Below the pieces are notes generated by a model. That model ran no database searches. It was not told the origin of the DNA and saw only the letters and a list, made by a program, of their open reading frames with translations. A DNA stretch of 12,172 nucleotides from Chloroflexota bacterium. Its GTDB lineage: Bacteria; Chloroflexota; Dehalococcoidia; Tepidiformales; Tepidiformaceae. Positions 10,703 through 12,172 of the stretch are shown piece by piece. The translations under genes were made by a program, and so were the position numbers. The DNA lies in the NCBI GenBank assembly GCA_963169135.1, contig CAUJEQ010000037.1, positions 1-12,172 on the forward strand, given 5' to 3'. Every line of letters begins with the position of its first letter. Positions within the stretch are counted from its first letter, which is position 1.

Positions 10703-12121
10703 GTGATTCTGACTCCGCTCATCTCGGCCCTTTCCCGTCCTTTCCGGCGCCGCGAGGCCCCGGCTCCAGGCGAATCCGTTTCCGCAGTGCAGGCCCCCAC
10801 GGCCCCCCGCGAAGCACGGCCCACGCCGCCATCCGTCCCCGCGGGCGTCCAGCCCCACCGCGACAGCGCAACCGCTACCGAAGAAGCGCCCCGCCGCAGC
10901 CGCTCCCGCGGCAGCCGCAAGCGCCGCGGCGCCGGCGAAGGGCAAGCGCCGGTTAGTCCCCGCTCCCGCGACCTCCCCCCCCCGACCGCCCCGATCTCCG
11001 AGTCGTTCCGCGCCCTCGGCCTCGACGAGACCGCCCTCGCGGCCATCGCCGCACTTGGCTACATGGAACCGACGCCCATCCAGCAGGAAGCCCTGCCGAG
11101 ACTCCTGGACGGCGCCGACGTGGTCGGCCTGGCTCAGACCGGCACCGGCAAGACCATCGCCTTCGGCCTTCCCCTTGCTCGCACCATCGACCCTACCAGC
11201 CGCGACGTGCAGGCCATCGTCATGGTCCCCACCCGCGAACTGGCCAACCAGGTCCGCGACGTGATGATCCACCTCGGCGAGTTCTACGGGTTCATCACCG
11301 TCGGCCTCGTCGGCGGCAGCCGCGTCAACACCGACATCGACCATCTCCAGCGCGGAGCGCACGTGGTCGTCGGCACGCCCGGACGCGTCATCGATCACCT
11401 GAAGCGCGGCACCCTCAAGCTCGGTAGTGTCCACTTCGTCGTCCTCGATGAGGCCGACCAGATGCTTGATATCGGTTTCGCGCGCGACATCGACTACATC
11501 CTTCGCACCGTCCCCAAGGACCGCCAGACGGCCCTCTTCAGCGCCACGATGCCCGAGAGCATCGGCCGGCTCGTCTACCGCCACATGCGCCGGGCCGAAC
11601 GGGTGGCCGTCGACCCCGAACAGCGCGCAGCCGAGGGCGTCGAGCAGTTCTTCTGCGAGGTCCCTGAACGCGACAAGTTCCCGGCCCTCCGTTACATCTA
11701 CGAAGAGCACGGGCTCGGCCGCTCGCTCATCTTCCGCAACACGAAGATCGGCGTCGACCGGTTGACCGCGCAACTGCAGGGTGCGGGCGTCCCCGCACAG
11801 GCCATCCACGGTGACCTCCGCCAGGGCCAGCGCGACCGTGTCATGGCGGACTTCCGCTCTGGCGCGCTGGACTTCCTTGTTGCCACCAACGTCGCCGCCC
11901 GCGGCCTCGACATCCCCGACATCGAACACGTCATCAACTACGACGTGCCCCAGAACGCCGAGGAGTATATCCACCGCATCGGGCGCACCGCGCGTGCTGG
12001 GCGGCGCGGATCCTCGTACACCTTCGTGGGCGAGTGGGACCTCGACGCCTGGGATGTCATCGTCCGGGAAGTGGGCGAGGACAACCTGACCCACCTCAAG
12101 CTCCCGGCCCGCTGGGACTAA
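10703..12121 (+). CDS. DEAD-box ATP-dependent RNA helicase with Arg/Pro-rich N-terminal extension
   Basis: This 472-residue helicase unwinds RNA duplexes with ATP and is cytoplasmic, usually acting in ribosome assembly, mRNA decay or cold adaptation. Residues 1-~98 are low-complexity Pro/Arg/Ala/Ser, basic and probably disordered. The core then shows all motifs in order: Q motif (F102...TPIQQEAL), motif I AQTGTGKT (144-151), PTRELANQ, TPGR, DEAD at 249-252, SAT at 280-282, SLIFRNTK, ATNVAARGLDIPD, and HRIGRTARAGR at 424-434. It stops soon after the second RecA domain, so the C-terminal tails of DeaD or RhlE types are absent. The GTG at 10703 is the first possible start after an in-frame stop at 10616; its AGGA is badly spaced. 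The unusual feature is that the basic extension is N-terminal instead of C-terminal. The subfamily is not assigned. Confidence 0.93.
   Translation: MILTPLISALSRPFRRREAPAPGESVSAVQAPTAPREARPTPPSVPAGVQPHRDSATATEEAPRRSRSRGSRKRRGAGEGQAPVSPRSRDLPPPTAPISESFRALGLDETALAAIAALGYMEPTPIQQEALPRLLDGADVVGLAQTGTGKTIAFGLPLARTIDPTSRDVQAIVMVPTRELANQVRDVMIHLGEFYGFITVGLVGGSRVNTDIDHLQRGAHVVVGTPGRVIDHLKRGTLKLGSVHFVVLDEADQMLDIGFARDIDYILRTVPKDRQTALFSATMPESIGRLVYRHMRRAERVAVDPEQRAAEGVEQFFCEVPERDKFPALRYIYEEHGLGRSLIFRNTKIGVDRLTAQLQGAGVPAQAIHGDLRQGQRDRVMADFRSGALDFLVATNVAARGLDIPDIEHVINYDVPQNAEEYIHRIGRTARAGRRGSSYTFVGEWDLDAWDVIVREVGEDNLTHLKLPARWD
10975..10983 (+). repeat. Nine-cytosine run in the helicase gene
   Basis: Nine consecutive C lie in codons 91-94 (Leu-Pro-Pro-Pro), exactly at the border between the disordered N-terminal extension and the helicase core. 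Homopolymers of this length are prone to polymerase slippage, and a one-base change would remove the whole helicase core. Confidence 0.8.
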
Positions 12122-12125
12122 CCGC

Positions 12126-12158
12126 GGGTCAGCGCCGACGCCGCCCACACCTTGACCC
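12126..12158 (+). terminator. Weak candidate terminator after the helicase gene
   Basis: GGGTCA (12126-12131) can pair with TGACCC (12153-12158) around a 21-nt GC-rich loop, 4 nt after the helicase stop. The following bases (TGGCTTGTCTGGCT) are only mildly T-rich. The stem is short and the loop large, so this is a tentative call; a better terminator may lie outside the window. Confidence 0.2.
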
Positions 12159-12172
12159 TGGCTTGTCTGGCT

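Noticed and set aside
10652..12148. 498-codon open frame on the minus strand opposite the helicase gene
   Set aside because: It is an antisense shadow produced by the strong third-position GC bias of the helicase gene. Its Gly/Ala/Asp/Val-rich translation matches no family, while the plus strand carries all DEAD-box motifs.
1..12172. CRISPR array, prophage, transposon or integron signatures
   Set aside because: There are no regularly spaced direct repeats, no integrase or transposase motifs, and no terminal inverted repeats or target duplications. tRNA-His shows no partial second copy of its 3' end in the window.

Overview
The window is about 12.2 kb of GC-rich bacterial DNA in which nearly every base is used: genes overlap by 4-8 bp, GTG starts are common, and no gap between genes exceeds about 190 bp. 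No marker gene fixes the taxon. The style of the secreted proteins (a 'TFTYQGRLTDGG...' surface protein, a short protein with a 'YDLSWRALAGGG' head and an 'RILPML' tail) and the high GC suggest a Chloroflexota bacterium, for example the Tepidiforma/Dehalococcoidia side. This is an inference from family resemblance only. There is no sign of phage, insertion sequence, CRISPR or plasmid functions.

Layout. 1-755 (+): the 3' end of phoU, a coupled stand-alone TfoX C-terminal-domain protein, tRNA-His(GTG) with an encoded CCA, and a strong hairpin that can terminate transcription from both sides. 779-2163 (-): a two-gene unit of exported proteins, probably cell-surface, with coupled translation. 2164-2340: a divergent promoter region. 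2341-3693 (+): mgtE. It meets 3686-5095 (-), a class I CPD photolyase, tail to tail. 5187-6476 (+): an acetyl-CoA hydrolase/transferase-family CoA transferase, which converges with 4 bp of overlap on a minus-strand unit at 6473-8210. That unit encodes a 76-aa unknown protein, a DUF2089-type zinc-ribbon/HTH regulator and a DUF4097-type putative beta-helical protein with a long coiled coil. It has its own recognisable promoter.

8402-9945 (-): a second minus-strand operon with very tight junctions. It runs from a 24-codon leader ORF to a membrane protein built of four ~47-residue repeats, a small acidic single-pass membrane protein, and an SDR-fold protein that has lost its catalytic residues. 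10119-10511 (+): a VOC (glyoxalase-like) protein with a strong ribosome-binding site. 10703-12121 (+): a DEAD-box RNA helicase with a disordered Arg/Pro-rich N-terminus.

Most individual genes are housekeeping or stress functions (phosphate signalling, Mg2+ transport, DNA repair, RNA remodelling). The parts most likely to be undescribed are the two minus-strand operons. The 6473-8210 unit pairs a DNA-binding-type protein and a coiled-coil/beta-helix protein through what looks like a shared C-terminal helical module, with a new small protein in front. The 8402-9945 unit combines a translated mini-ORF, repeat membrane protein, acidic anchor and pseudo-enzyme. Their functions are not known to me.
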